Source: Bradyrhizobium ivorense
Lineage (GTDB): Bacteria; Pseudomonadota; Alphaproteobacteria; Rhizobiales; Xanthobacteraceae
Assembly (NCBI RefSeq): GCF_900696085.1
Contig: NZ_CAADFC020000009.1
Span: 62,001 to 126,000 of the forward strand
Direction of reading: 5' to 3'
DNA: 64,000 bases
Positions 56,332 to 64,000 of the stretch are shown one piece after another (the first letter of the stretch is position 1; the number at the start of each line of letters is the position of its first letter). The notes under the pieces were generated by a model. The model made no database searches and was not told where the DNA came from. It worked only from the letters and a program-made list of their open reading frames with translations. A program made the translations under genes and the position numbers.

Positions 56332-57100
56332 ATGGCTATCGTATTCATTACCGGCAGTACGGATGGTCTCGGCGGCGCAGTCGCTTCTCGATCAGGGGCA
56401 TCGATTGGTGCAGCCCGCGCGATCGGCAGATCGCGCCGCAGCCCGCGGAGAACTCGCGTTGCGCTCCGAACGAGCTCTGGTCGGGGACCTGCAGAGCGGC
56501 GCCGAGACGAAAGGCATCGCGGACCAAATGAAGGCGATCGGGCGCATGGATGCGATCATCCATAACACCGGCGTCTATACACAGCGGAGTCGTGGTTCAG
56601 CTCCGGAAGGCCGTGCTGGAACGCTGGCGATCAATGCTCTTGCACCCAGCTTGCTGACGGCACTAATCGAGCGCCCCCTAGATTGGTTTTCTCAGCAGCG
56701 GATTGCATCGCGGCGGGGGAGGCTCGTTGGACGACCTCGATTGGACGAAAAGGTCTTGGGATTCGGCCAGGACCTACGCCGAGAGCAAGCTGCACCTCGT
56801 CGCGCTTGCGTCCGCGCTGGCACGATGCTGGCCAAGCGTCCTAAGCAACGCGGTCGATCCAGCTGGGCGCGCAAGAAGACGGGCGGCGCGCGCGCCCCGG
56901 TAGATGTCGAATGGGTCAGAAGATCGCAATCCTGGCCGGCCGTGAGCGACGATCCAGCCGCGCTAGTTAGCGGCCGCTACTGGCATCGCCTCCACAGCAG
57001 GAGCCGGCCAATGAGGCGACCGATCCGAGCTTTCAGGATGAGCTCATCGATAAATTGGACAGGCCGACCGAGGCAAAACCGCCCGCGGCGGACCGATTGC
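56332..57100 (+). pseudogene. Short-chain dehydrogenase relic
   Basis: From ATG 56332 the frames give MAIVFITGSTDGLGGAVA, then in another frame QSLLDQGHRLVQPARSADRA, DLQSGAETKGIADQMKAIG, MDAIIHNTGVYT and LAINALAPSLLTALIERP, then in a third HRGGGGSLDDLDWTKRSWDS and ARTYAESKLHLVALASALAR with the YxxxK pair. The order is that of an atypical SDR. At least three frameshifts are present, so it is dead. Confidence 0.8.
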
Positions 57101-57278
57101 CTGCACTTAAAAAAATATGAAAAAGTTCCTTGATTTTGGCGTGTCACCGACGCCGTCGAAGACTTCCTCGACGGCCGTTTTCACTCGACGGCGGGAGCCA
57201 CGGATGTCCATGCGGACGCGAAGGGGGCCCGCGCTGGTCGAGATAGCTGTAGGCCATTGGGGACTCTCTGACCAAGAA

Positions 57279-57399
57279 GATATGTTTGCGGATCATCTTA
57301 TCGCTATATGATACGTAAACAGATCTAAACCTTGACGAGATTGGCGGTAAATGATACCTTAGCGTATCTTTTAAAATAGAAAAGATATGTAAACGGATC
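57279..57399 (+). promoter_or_regulatory. hipBA promoter with three operator-like repeats
   Basis: Three related 16-base elements of the form GATAYGTNNRCRGATC occur at 57279-57294, 57310-57325 and 57384-57399; the last directly abuts the hipB start. An inverted repeat TATCTTTT-N7-AAAAGATA (57365-57387) overlaps the last one. The segment is AT-rich, as expected for a promoter. Repeated operators bound by HipB are established in the E. coli system, although the motif differs. Confidence 0.6.
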
Positions 57400-57723
57400 A
57401 TGAAGCGGAACTCAGAAGCAACCCAGCAGCTGGGACGCCTCCTCCGGGGTGCAAGGAAGCAAGCGGGCCTAACTCAAGAGCAGGTGGCCGAACGCGCGGG
57501 CATTTCCCGGCCGCGTTACCGCGATATTGAGCAGGGCAACGCCGCTGCGCGGGCGACTACGCTGATTAACGTCGCGCGCGCTCTCGGCATGGAGCTGATG
57601 CTGATCCCACAGGCCGTGGTACCCGGCGTCAACGCACTCCTTCAGCCCTCCGAAGACGAGGATCGGCCAGCGTTCACCACCGATATGGATGACGATGATG
57701 AGCACCCGGGTCCGCGCCCCTAA
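57400..57723 (+). CDS. hipB: HipB-like antitoxin, XRE-type repressor
   Basis: The 107-residue product has a helix-turn-helix of the Cro/C1 type: LGRLLRGARKQAGLTQEQVA, then ERAGISRPRYRDIEQGNAAA. The C-terminal tail is acidic (DMDDDDEHPGP). It would bind the repeated elements in its promoter and neutralise the HipA kinase. It is the first gene of a two-gene operon and overlaps hipA by about 35 bases, which couples translation. The gene looks intact. Confidence 0.9.
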   Translation: MKRNSEATQQLGRLLRGARKQAGLTQEQVAERAGISRPRYRDIEQGNAAARATTLINVARALGMELMLIPQAVVPGVNALLQPSEDEDRPAFTTDMDDDDEHPGPRP

Positions 57724-58975
57724 TGCGGTTCAGTCGCTGGACGTATTCCTTCAAGACCTCAAGGTCGGAACGCTCGTGCGTACGCCAGGCGATTTCAACG
57801 CCTTCAGTCTTGACCCGGCCTATCGAGCCATCGCGCGGCCCCCGACATTGAGCCTCTCGTTCCGCTCCGCCGATGGTGGCCTTCGCAAGGATCCGAAGCC
57901 CGCAGCACACGTGCTGCCCGCGTTCTTCGCGAATCTGTTGCCCGAGGACAAGCTTCGCGAGGCGATGGAAAAGCACCACGCGGGAGCAGTCAGGCAAGGA
58001 AATGATTTCGACCTCCTGGCGGCGCTTGGCGAAGATTTGCCAGGTGCAGTGCGCGTCGTGCCGAGCGACGGCAGCACCACGATAGCGGTTCAAGACAATC
58101 CACGTGAGATTAAAGCGCGGTTTTCCTTGGCGGGAGTTCAGATGAAGCTCTCCGTGATGAAAAATACGGGCAAGAGTGGCGGACTGAGTTTGCCCATCGG
58201 CGACGAGCAAGGTCAGTACATCGCAAAATTCCCCTCGACCAATCTTGTCGGATTATCGGAAAACGAGTTCGCCGTTTTGGCGCTGTCCGAAATCCTCGGA
58301 ATGGATGTGCCGGAACGCGAGCTTGTCGAAAAATCCGATTTCGAGGGAATTCCCGAAGAATTCAATACACTGTCGACCGGCAAGGTCTTGCTGGTGAAGC
58401 GTTTCGACCGTGGACCCAAAGGTACCCGAATTCACATCGAAGACTTCGCTCAGATCTTTGGCCGGCAGCCATCCAAAAAATACGACGACGCATCGTACCA
58501 CGACATCGCCTCCGCGCTGAACGTGGCGATTTCGACCGACGCCGCACTCGAATTCGTTCGCCGACTGGCACTTGCCGCGCTCGTCGGCAACGGCGACATG
58601 CACTTGAAGAATTGGTCCACAATATACCCAGGCGATGGTTGCGCTCCGGCCATCGCTCCCGTGTACGACGTCCTATCAACCACCGCCTATTTTCCGAAAG
58701 ACGATATGGCTTTCTCTTTGGGAGGAGAGAAATCCTTCAAAGCGCTTACTCTGGACCGCTGGCGAAAGTTCGCCAATCGCGCGCGGCTACCCGAACCGGC
58801 GGTGATCTCGGCCGTTGAGGAGGTCGTATCGTTGGTTAACGACCATTGGCGGCAGCTCCCAGAGCGGGATGTCGTGCCGGCCGCTGTTCTCAGTAAGATC
58901 GATGCCAAAATCGAGGAGATGAGCCCGGTTCTAGATCCCAGCCATGTTCCGAAGCCTTCCCTGGCTAACCCCTAA
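57689..58975 (+). CDS. hipA: HipA-type serine/threonine kinase toxin
   Basis: The 428-residue product has the HipA N-terminal subdomain (VFLQDLKVGTLVR, FAFSLDP-like strand, FFANLLPEDKLREAM), the kinase core LAGVQMKLSV with the G-loop region, YIAKFPSTNLVGLSENEF, VLLVKRFDRG, and the catalytic loop GNGDMHLKNWS followed by APVYDVLS with the metal-binding Asp. All catalytic residues appear present. HipA toxins phosphorylate glutamyl-tRNA synthetase or other synthetases and arrest growth. The ATG at 57698 is an alternative start. The pair is intact, in contrast to the dead vapBC 4 kb away. Confidence 0.9.
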   Translation: MTMMSTRVRAPNAVQSLDVFLQDLKVGTLVRTPGDFNAFSLDPAYRAIARPPTLSLSFRSADGGLRKDPKPAAHVLPAFFANLLPEDKLREAMEKHHAGAVRQGNDFDLLAALGEDLPGAVRVVPSDGSTTIAVQDNPREIKARFSLAGVQMKLSVMKNTGKSGGLSLPIGDEQGQYIAKFPSTNLVGLSENEFAVLALSEILGMDVPERELVEKSDFEGIPEEFNTLSTGKVLLVKRFDRGPKGTRIHIEDFAQIFGRQPSKKYDDASYHDIASALNVAISTDAALEFVRRLALAALVGNGDMHLKNWSTIYPGDGCAPAIAPVYDVLSTTAYFPKDDMAFSLGGEKSFKALTLDRWRKFANRARLPEPAVISAVEEVVSLVNDHWRQLPERDVVPAAVLSKIDAKIEEMSPVLDPSHVPKPSLANP

Positions 58976-59066
58976 GCTTGGTGCTGCCCGGCTTTGGATT
59001 CGCGGTAGCGCTGATTTCGCTACCTCAAGGTATTTCGCGTAGGCCTGGCAGTATGGAGGTCTTGAA

Positions 59067-59755
59067 ATGAACAGCCTCGATTTTTCGATTGTCGTGCAGG
59101 CATGGCCCTATATGGTCAGGATTGCTATTCTCGCTTTTCTTGACTGCAGCCGCCTTCCTGGTTCGGATGTTTCTTGGAACGCCCTTCGCCCTGCTGCAGC
59201 ACTTTGAGCTCCGCATTCTGAGCCAACTCGTGCGTAGCTATGTCGCCCTGTTGCGATCGGTTCCGCTCATTCTTGTCCTGTTTTGGTTCCTGGTGCCCAT
59301 CGTTCTGGGGCATCTCTCAGGCAATGGCCGTCCGATTCCGGTCGGTGCCACCTATATGGCGTTCGTCACGTTCGGCTTGTTCGAAGCCGCCTACTATTCC
59401 GAAATCATCCGCGTCGGGTTGCGCGCAGTGAACAAGGGCCAATTCGAGGCTTGCCAGGCTCTCGCCCATGTCGACATTCGATACGTATCGTCATGTCGTC
59501 CTTCCGCAGGTGTTTCGGGTCGCCAGCCCGATCATACTGAGCCAGACCATTATTCTTTTTCAGGATACGTCCCTCGTTTACGTTCTATCGCTCACTGATC
59601 TTCTTGGTGCAGCTTCGAAGCTTGCGCAACTCAATGGTCGTCTCGTCGAGATGTACCTCGCAGTGGCCGTTGTTTATCTCATCATAAGCTCCGCCGCGTC
59701 CCAATTCGTCGCCTTGCTCCGCAAGAAATCCGCAATCGCGGGCGCCCACCGATAG
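59067..59755 (+). pseudogene. Amino acid ABC transporter permease, frameshifted
   Basis: Three frames must be joined: MNSLDFSIVVQAWPYM, then TAAAFLVRMFLGTPFALLQ, RSYVALLRSVPLILVLFWFL and RVGLRAVNKGQFEACQAL, then TFDTYRHVVLPQVFRVASP and QDTSLVYVLSLTDLLGA. The EACQALxxS...YRHVVLPQ block is the EAA loop of polar amino acid permeases (GltK/HisM type). Frame changes lie near 59120 and 59465. The rest of the transporter is reduced to the ATPase start that follows. Confidence 0.85.
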
Positions 59756-59810
59756 TCAATCGATTATCTGGTGACCCGTTGTTCCTGGGGGCTACAAGCT
59801 GGAGATCAGT

Positions 59811-59936
59811 ATGCAACAAGAGCGCAGAGTTAGCCTCTCCGACCAGGCGTCGATGGTTGTCGTCGAGCATCTCGTCAAGCGGTTCGGCAGCTTCAATGCC
59901 TTGAGCGACATCAACCTCAACGTCGCAAAAGCCGGC
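59811..59936 (+). pseudogene. N-terminal stub of an amino acid ABC ATPase (GlnQ-like)
   Basis: The start MQQERRVSLSDQ is followed by MVVVEHLVKRFGSFNALSDI, NLNVAK, the A-loop region of polar amino acid ATPases. The similarity stops before Walker A, where the sequence changes into a relic of the S10 carboxypeptidase. It is a deletion or recombination joint. Confidence 0.8.
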
Positions 59937-60366
59937 AACGGCGACGCGGCGCCCCGGCCAGCAGGGCGGCATCGGCCAAGCGCCGAGTATGTCATTGGCG
60001 GCCGAGCAGCATCACCTACAGCTGGACTCCAGCACCAGGCACGCGCTCGAGCTCCCGGCCAGACGCTTTCTTTGGGCGCGACTGCCGGCTCCATCCGCCA
60101 GTTCGACGACAACTGCGAGCCCACGCCGACATCATCTATACCTCTTACAGCTTGCCGGCACCGATTGGAGCACGCGCCGGTAACATTCTTCTCAGCAGCG
60201 GGCCGCGCTCATCATTGGCCTGGCTGCAGCTAGGACATTGCCGACGATGGCGCTGCCGATCAATGCTGACGAGGTCACGCCCGATTACGGATCACAGATC
60301 GTACTTGATCAATTGCCGCCACTTACCTCCGTACCGCGCCTCAAACTTGTAGTCTTTCCGGGCGAG
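59937..60366 (+). pseudogene. Internally deleted relic of the S10 carboxypeptidase gene
   Basis: Matches in several frames follow the intact gene at 19631: LQLDSSTRHALELPAR, ATAGSIRQFDDN and INADEVTP, then a jump directly to QIVLDQLPPLTSVPRLKLVV and FPGES near the catalytic His region. About 0.9 kb of the middle, including the nucleophile Ser, is missing. It represents a second, decayed copy. Confidence 0.85.
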
Positions 60367-60518
60367 TCCAACGACTCATGCCGTAACGCGAGCGGGAAAC
60401 GATATCTGGGCCGGACCACGATTCGGGAGTCGAGCGGCGTGTTGTCCTGCGACGATGGCAGCGATATTTTTCGCTGCGCGCTTGGTAGCGACCGAATCGA
60501 TTGGACGAATGAGAGGGA

Positions 60519-61079
60519 ATGAGGATAGACGTGAGCAAGCCGCATTGGCGTCCGGCCAGCACGACCGACATTACTGCGATCATCGCGATCGCAGAGCGCA
60601 TCCATCCCGATCTTTTTGAGCGGCCTGACGTGTTTGCGGAGAAGATGCGGCTTTGTCCCGACGGCTGCCGCGTGCTCGTCGGGGACGAAGGGATAGTCGG
60701 CTACGGCCTTGCCCACCCCTGGAAGCAGCATCAGATCCCGCCGCTCGATTGCTTCCTAGCAAGCTTGCCCGACGATGCGGACTGCCTCTACGTGCACGAC
60801 GTGGCCGTGTTGCCCTTCGCCCGCGGTGGTGTAGCGGCCGCCTATATCCGGACGCTCGAGCAACTCGCACGCTCGTCGGGGGCAGTTCTAGCGTTGGTCT
60901 CGGTCTATGCCACGCGGCCGCTATGGGAACAGTTCGGCTTTCGGTCCGTCACGACGAATGCGGAATTGCGCGCAAAGCTAGCATGCTACGGCGAAGCTGC
61001 GACCTATATGCTCCGGGATCTCGCTGCAGCGCCGTCTCCTCGCCCTCCCACGCCAAATGACGACATCAGAATCCGCTGA
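60519..61079 (+). CDS. GNAT-family N-acetyltransferase
   Basis: The 186-residue product begins WRPASTTDITAIIAIAERIH and contains the acetyl-CoA motif region LYVHDVAVLPFARGGVAAAY (V-x-x-x-x-R-G-G-V-A in place of Q/RxxGxG/A), then LALVSVYATRPLWEQFGF, the usual motif B. It is a single-domain cytoplasmic enzyme; the amine substrate is unknown. It lies alone between pseudogenes but appears intact. The ATG at 60519 lies in GAATGAGGATAG, a moderate start; GAGAGGGA upstream may serve as ribosome site. Confidence 0.75.
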   Translation: MRIDVSKPHWRPASTTDITAIIAIAERIHPDLFERPDVFAEKMRLCPDGCRVLVGDEGIVGYGLAHPWKQHQIPPLDCFLASLPDDADCLYVHDVAVLPFARGGVAAAYIRTLEQLARSSGAVLALVSVYATRPLWEQFGFRSVTTNAELRAKLACYGEAATYMLRDLAAAPSPRPPTPNDDIRIR

Positions 61080-61173
61080 TCAGGCACAGACCTAAGCTCG
61101 CGAGCAATCGCTTTGCGGACGGATTGTTCGAGTCTTCGAGGGTGGAAGATTTGTTCCTGTATTATGGCAGATC

Positions 61174-61491
61174 TTACGTTGTAAGCGTGCTGAAAAGGCC
61201 CCTCCGGACCTGAGAACCAGGCGTCGAGCGGCCTATTGCGGCGAGGTCCCCGAAAAGGATCTCCAGGTTCTTGTATTCACCAGCGAGCCGCATGGCCGTC
61301 GGCAGATGCTCATCCAGCTTCAACGCCGCGTAAAACGCCGGCACGATGCCGGCGATCAGCGCCATGGTAGCCGTGAGGTATTCGTACTTGTTGTCGCCCT
61401 TTAAGATTTCCCAGCTTGCAAGCGCGCCGAAGATGATCGGCACTACAACGAACACAATGCGCGTAGTGCGCAGCGCGCGAAGCCAGACCAT
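61174..61491 (-). CDS. Two-helix membrane protein, SLATT-like, possibly truncated
   Basis: The 105-residue frame has two membrane segments (IVFVVVPIIFGALASWEIL and ATMALIAGIVPAFYAALKL) followed by a cytoplasmic helix LAGEYKNLEILFGDLAAIG. This is the SLATT layout, proteins often found in conflict systems as pore-forming effectors. The last 20 residues look like out-of-family sequence, so the C-terminus may be lost. It may be a leftover of a larger locus with the DUF2235 fragment upstream. The call is tentative. Confidence 0.5.
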   Translation of the reverse strand: MVWLRALRTTRIVFVVVPIIFGALASWEILKGDNKYEYLTATMALIAGIVPAFYAALKLDEHLPTAMRLAGEYKNLEILFGDLAAIGRSTPGSQVRRGLFSTLTT

Positions 61492-61659
61492 GAGGGTGCT
61501 TGACGTATAGGCACCTATTCCTAGTCATGCTGCACGCCCCGCTTCGCGACGAAGCGCTAAAGTACCGCCGGATGAAGGGCTGCCTAGCTCTGCACTTGAC
61601 GTAACCCTTCGCTCCACTTGACTTGCCCCCCGCAAGCGACCGAGTTCGCACTCGTCGTG

Positions 61660-61905
61660 CTACGGTCCAAGCGGATCCGGATTCAGCTTCAGGAATCTAT
61701 CGTCTAGCTTGATGCCGAAGCCGTCGGGCGTCTTGCCGTCGGGAAAATTCTCAGCCGCATGCGCCATCCAACCCAGCGAGATGTCGGAGAGGCGGGCTTC
61801 GTTTTCCGGATAGCTACCGCCGACATCGGAGTGGTTTCCGGCGAACCACACCTGCTGCAGCCAATCCGGATGCGTGAAATATCGCGTTAGAGCTGCCCCG
61901 CACAT
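61660..61905 (-). pseudogene. DUF2235 (Tle1-like lipase/hydrolase) fragment
   Basis: The frame contains QQVWFAGNHSDVGGSYPENE, ARLSDISLGWMAHAAENF, which is the conserved C-terminal catalytic block of DUF2235 hydrolases (HSDVGGxY). The GxSxG nucleophile region is not present in the window and both ends are cut, so this is a fragment. Confidence 0.75.
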
Positions 61906-62067
61906 TCAGCGCGAGAGCGGGCCTTTGTCGGCACTTGCTGCGCCGGTTGTCGGCATTGAGACTCAACGCCAGAAACCTGACACTACGCGCCGCTACGGAG
62001 TGCCTGCTGGGCCTGCGAATTCACGGCACGCGATTTGCTCTGTTCACGCATCATCACCAATCGCAGT
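61906..62067. other. Unassigned sequence before the P450 relic
   Basis: No recognisable P450 sequence upstream of 62068; the joint between DUF2235 fragment and P450 relic lies here. Confidence 0.4.
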
Positions 62068-62243
62068 GCGATGGTCTTCGGGACGGACACGGCGCTGGCG
62101 CTGGTCAAGCTGGAGCTCAAGGCGGTGTTCGGTTCGATCTTCCTGCGCTTTCCCGCGCTCCGCCTGGCCGTGGCGGCCGAAGAACTGAAGTTGCGCAAGG
62201 AGATCATCCTGGCGGGTTCGAGGAGTTCCCGGTGCTCTGGTGA
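62068..62243 (+). pseudogene. C-terminal relic of a cytochrome P450 (CYP112 or CYP115 position)
   Basis: The frame reads ALALVKLELKAVFGSIFLRF, PALRLAVAAEELKLRKEIIL and, after a one-base loss near 62220, GFEEFPVLW and stop. This is the end of a P450, after the heme loop; the heme cysteine region is deleted or degraded to FGTDT. It lies 93 bases before cyp114, the place where cyp112 is expected in rhizobial gibberellin operons. Some rhizobia carry a truncated cyp115 upstream of cyp112, so the identity is open. Confidence 0.7.
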
Positions 62244-62336
62244 TGTGGTGGACGCCGCCGGGGATCGCGATCTTCTCCGCAATTTGCCAGCGCGCATGGC
62301 GTGCCGGTCAGATCAGCCGGCCAACAGGTAACCAGG

Positions 62337-63626
62337 ATGGACGTGCAAGAAACCACGGCAGCATGCGGGGACGCCTTCGCTGAACTAGCGTCGCCAGCGC
62401 GCATCCACGACCCGTATCCGTTCATGCGCTGGTTGCGCGAGCACGATCCGGTGCATCGCGCGGCGTCGGGCCTCTTTCTGTTGAGCCGCCACGCCGACAT
62501 CTACTGGGCGCTCAAGGCCACGGGCGATGCGTTTCGGGGACCGGCGCCGGACGAACTGGCGCGCTATTTCCCGCGTGCGGCGACCAGCCTGTCGCTCAAT
62601 CTGCTGGCCTCCACGCTAGCGATGAAGGACGCATCGACGCATACGCGTCTGCGCCGGCTGATCTCGCGCGATTTCACCATGCGCCAGATCGACGACCTGC
62701 GGCCGGGCATCGCGCGCATCGTCGCCGCGCGCCTGGACGGCATGGCGCCCGCGCTGGAGCGCGGGGAGGCCGTGGACCTGCATCGGGAATTCGCGCTGGC
62801 GTTGCCCATGCAGGTCTTCGCCGAACTGTTTGGCATGCCCCAGGACGACATGTTCGGGCTCGCCCCCGGCATCGGCGCCATTCTGGAAGGCCTGAGCCCG
62901 CGCGCCAGCGATCCCCAACTCGCCGCGGCGGACGCGGCCAGTGCCAGAGTGAAGGCCTACTTCGGCTGCCTCATACAGCGCAAGCGCACCGATCCCCGGC
63001 ACGACATCGTGTCGATGCTGGTCGGCGCACATGACGATGATGGCGACACGCTGTCGGATGCCGAGTTGATCAGCATGTTATGGGGCATGCTGCTGGGCGG
63101 CTTCGCCACCACTGCTGCGACCATCGACCATGCGGTCCTGGCGATGCTGGCGTATCCCCAACAGCGGCACTGGCTGCAGGGAGACGCCGTGGGGGTGAAG
63201 GCATTCGTCGAAGAAGTCCTGCGCTGCGACGCGCCCGCGATGTTCAGCTCCATTCCGCGTATCGCCCAGCGCGACATCGAACTGGGCGGCGTGGTGATCC
63301 CGAAGAACGCGGACGTGCGCGTGCTGATCGCGTCCGGCAATCGCGACCCGAACGCCTTCGCCGATCCCGATCGCTTCGATCCCGCGCGGTTCTACGGCAC
63401 CAGTCCAGGCATGTCGACCGACGGGAAGATCATGCTGAGCTTCGGCCACGGCATTCACTTCTGCCTCGGTGCGCAACTGGCCCGGGTGCAGTTGGCCGAG
63501 AGCCTGCCGCGGATCCAGGCCCGCTTCCCCACGCTGGCATTGGCCGAGGAGCCGACCCGGGAGCCCTCCGCGTTCCTTCGGACGTTCCGCGCGCTGCCGG
63601 TGCGGCTGCATGCGCAGGGGAGCTGA
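62337..63626 (+). CDS. cyp114: Cytochrome P450 CYP114 of the gibberellin operon
   Basis: The 429-residue product starts [20 protein letters not shown], which I recognise as the B. japonicum P450 BJ-3 (CYP114). The I-helix is [16 protein letters not shown], the ExxR is in [13 protein letters not shown], and the heme loop is [18 protein letters not shown]. In rhizobia CYP114 with its ferredoxin catalyses ring contraction of ent-kaurenoic acid toward GA12-aldehyde. The ATG at 62337 is preferred over 62301. The next gene, a ferredoxin, follows after one base, and an SDR overlaps the ferredoxin, exactly the gibberellin operon order. Expression is expected in bacteroids, but no promoter is visible here. 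Confidence 0.85.
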   Translation: MDVQETTAACGDAFAELASPARIHDPYPFMRWLREHDPVHRAASGLFLLSRHADIYWALKATGDAFRGPAPDELARYFPRAATSLSLNLLASTLAMKDASTHTRLRRLISRDFTMRQIDDLRPGIARIVAARLDGMAPALERGEAVDLHREFALALPMQVFAELFGMPQDDMFGLAPGIGAILEGLSPRASDPQLAAADAASARVKAYFGCLIQRKRTDPRHDIVSMLVGAHDDDGDTLSDAELISMLWGMLLGGFATTAATIDHAVLAMLAYPQQRHWLQGDAVGVKAFVEEVLRCDAPAMFSSIPRIAQRDIELGGVVIPKNADVRVLIASGNRDPNAFADPDRFDPARFYGTSPGMSTDGKIMLSFGHGIHFCLGAQLARVQLAESLPRIQARFPTLALAEEPTREPSAFLRTFRALPVRLHAQGS

Positions 63627-63627
63627 G

Positions 63628-63936
63628 ATGCGCGTCGTGGTCGACCAGGATCTGTGTGGAACCAGCGGGCAGTGCGTGTTGACGCTGCCGGGCACCTTTC
63701 GACAGCGCGAACGGGACGGCGTGGCCGAAGTGTGCGTGGCGACGGTCCCGCAGGCGCTGCAGGCCGCCGTGAGGCTCGCGGCGAGCCAGTGCCCGGTCGC
63801 CGCCATTCGGGTCATCGAAAGCGACGCTGGCGATGGCGAGCGCCCCGTCGCCGACCCTGCGCCTTCTCCAGCGGAGGGCCGAGCGGCATGCGCGAGAGAC
63901 CAACGCCATCCAGGAGGACACGATGGGACGGTTTGA
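63628..63936 (+). CDS. 3Fe-4S-type ferredoxin of the gibberellin operon
   Basis: The 102-residue product has the single-cluster pattern CGTSGQC (Cys10 and Cys16, with no cysteine between) and a third cysteine in SQCPVAAI (Cys54), as in ferredoxins that serve bacterial P450s. It would pass electrons to CYP114. The C-terminal 40 residues are longer than needed and low in complexity. It starts one base after the cyp114 stop and overlaps the SDR start by 14 bases. Confidence 0.85.
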   Translation: MRVVVDQDLCGTSGQCVLTLPGTFRQRERDGVAEVCVATVPQALQAAVRLAASQCPVAAIRVIESDAGDGERPVADPAPSPAEGRAACARDQRHPGGHDGTV

Positions 63937-64000
63937 AGATAAGGTGGCCGTGGTGACCGGCGCCGGCGCAGGCATCGGCAAGGCATGCGCCCTCGCTATC
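63923..64000 (+). CDS. Short-chain dehydrogenase of the gibberellin operon, cut by the window end
   Basis: Only 26 codons are visible: MGRFEDKVAVVTGAGAGIGK, ACALAI, the cofactor motif TGAGAGIG of classical SDRs. CAGGAGGA precedes the ATG. In the known operon this enzyme oxidises GA12-aldehyde to GA12. The remainder lies beyond the window. Confidence 0.8.
   Translation, partial: MGRFEDKVAVVTGAGAGIGKACALAI

Noticed and set aside
1..64000. tRNA, rRNA or CRISPR arrays
   Set aside because: None were recognised by eye; no regularly spaced repeat array or tRNA-like cloverleaf was seen. A tRNA or covariance-model scan was not possible.

Overview
The window looks like part of a symbiosis island from a soybean-type rhizobium, most likely Bradyrhizobium. 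The evidence is direct: a near-consensus nod box, a NifA activator site paired with a sigma-54 promoter, two TtsI boxes in front of type III effector-like genes, decayed YopJ-family and NopM-type effectors, and at the right edge the start of the rhizobial gibberellin operon (cyp114, ferredoxin, SDR). Long stretches without genes, many frameshifted genes, a resolvase remnant and two insertion sequences fit an old, decaying island.

Layout. 0-9 kb: a virK-like gene behind paired palindromes, an effector relic, a NifA/sigma-54 promoter ahead of a methyltransferase and an FAD amine oxidase, a convergent radical SAM gene, a CYP153-like P450 and a small membrane protein. 9-14 kb: two genes behind tts boxes (9510 and 12928) and a broken resolvase. 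14.6-19 kb: a nod box followed by a 68-residue secreted four-cysteine peptide, then a lasso-peptide-like locus with a 46-residue precursor, a hairpin, an asparagine-synthetase-like cyclase and a frameshifted ABC exporter; no B (leader peptidase) gene is visible. 19.6-26 kb: an S10 carboxypeptidase, relics and an intact MFS transporter followed by the last 66 codons of an autotransporter.

26-35 kb is a c-di-GMP/exopolysaccharide module: membrane fusion protein, BcsA-like synthase and Cache sensor in one operon, a zinc-ribbon gene with a candidate NifA site, and GGDEF-EAL and GGDEF proteins. 36-42 kb: oleate hydratase (frameshifted), SDR, intact oleate hydratase and a phasin, a likely hydroxy-fatty-acid/storage module. 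42-47 kb: IS481 relic, dead YopJ and NopM effectors and a second, broken MFS copy. 47.9-51.3 kb: an intact autotransporter with a metalloprotease-type passenger. The MFS-autotransporter pair is duplicated in the window, and each copy has lost the opposite gene.

51.4-64 kb: a vapBC pair destroyed by an IS630 element whose removal restores the antitoxin reading frame exactly, a short AT-richer segment with a dCTP deaminase and small unknown genes, a dead SDR, an intact hipBA module with repeated operators, a dead amino-acid ABC transporter joined to a relic of the S10 peptidase, a GNAT gene, fragments, a P450 C-terminal relic and the gibberellin genes. All functional statements rest on motif recognition by eye; no searches were run.
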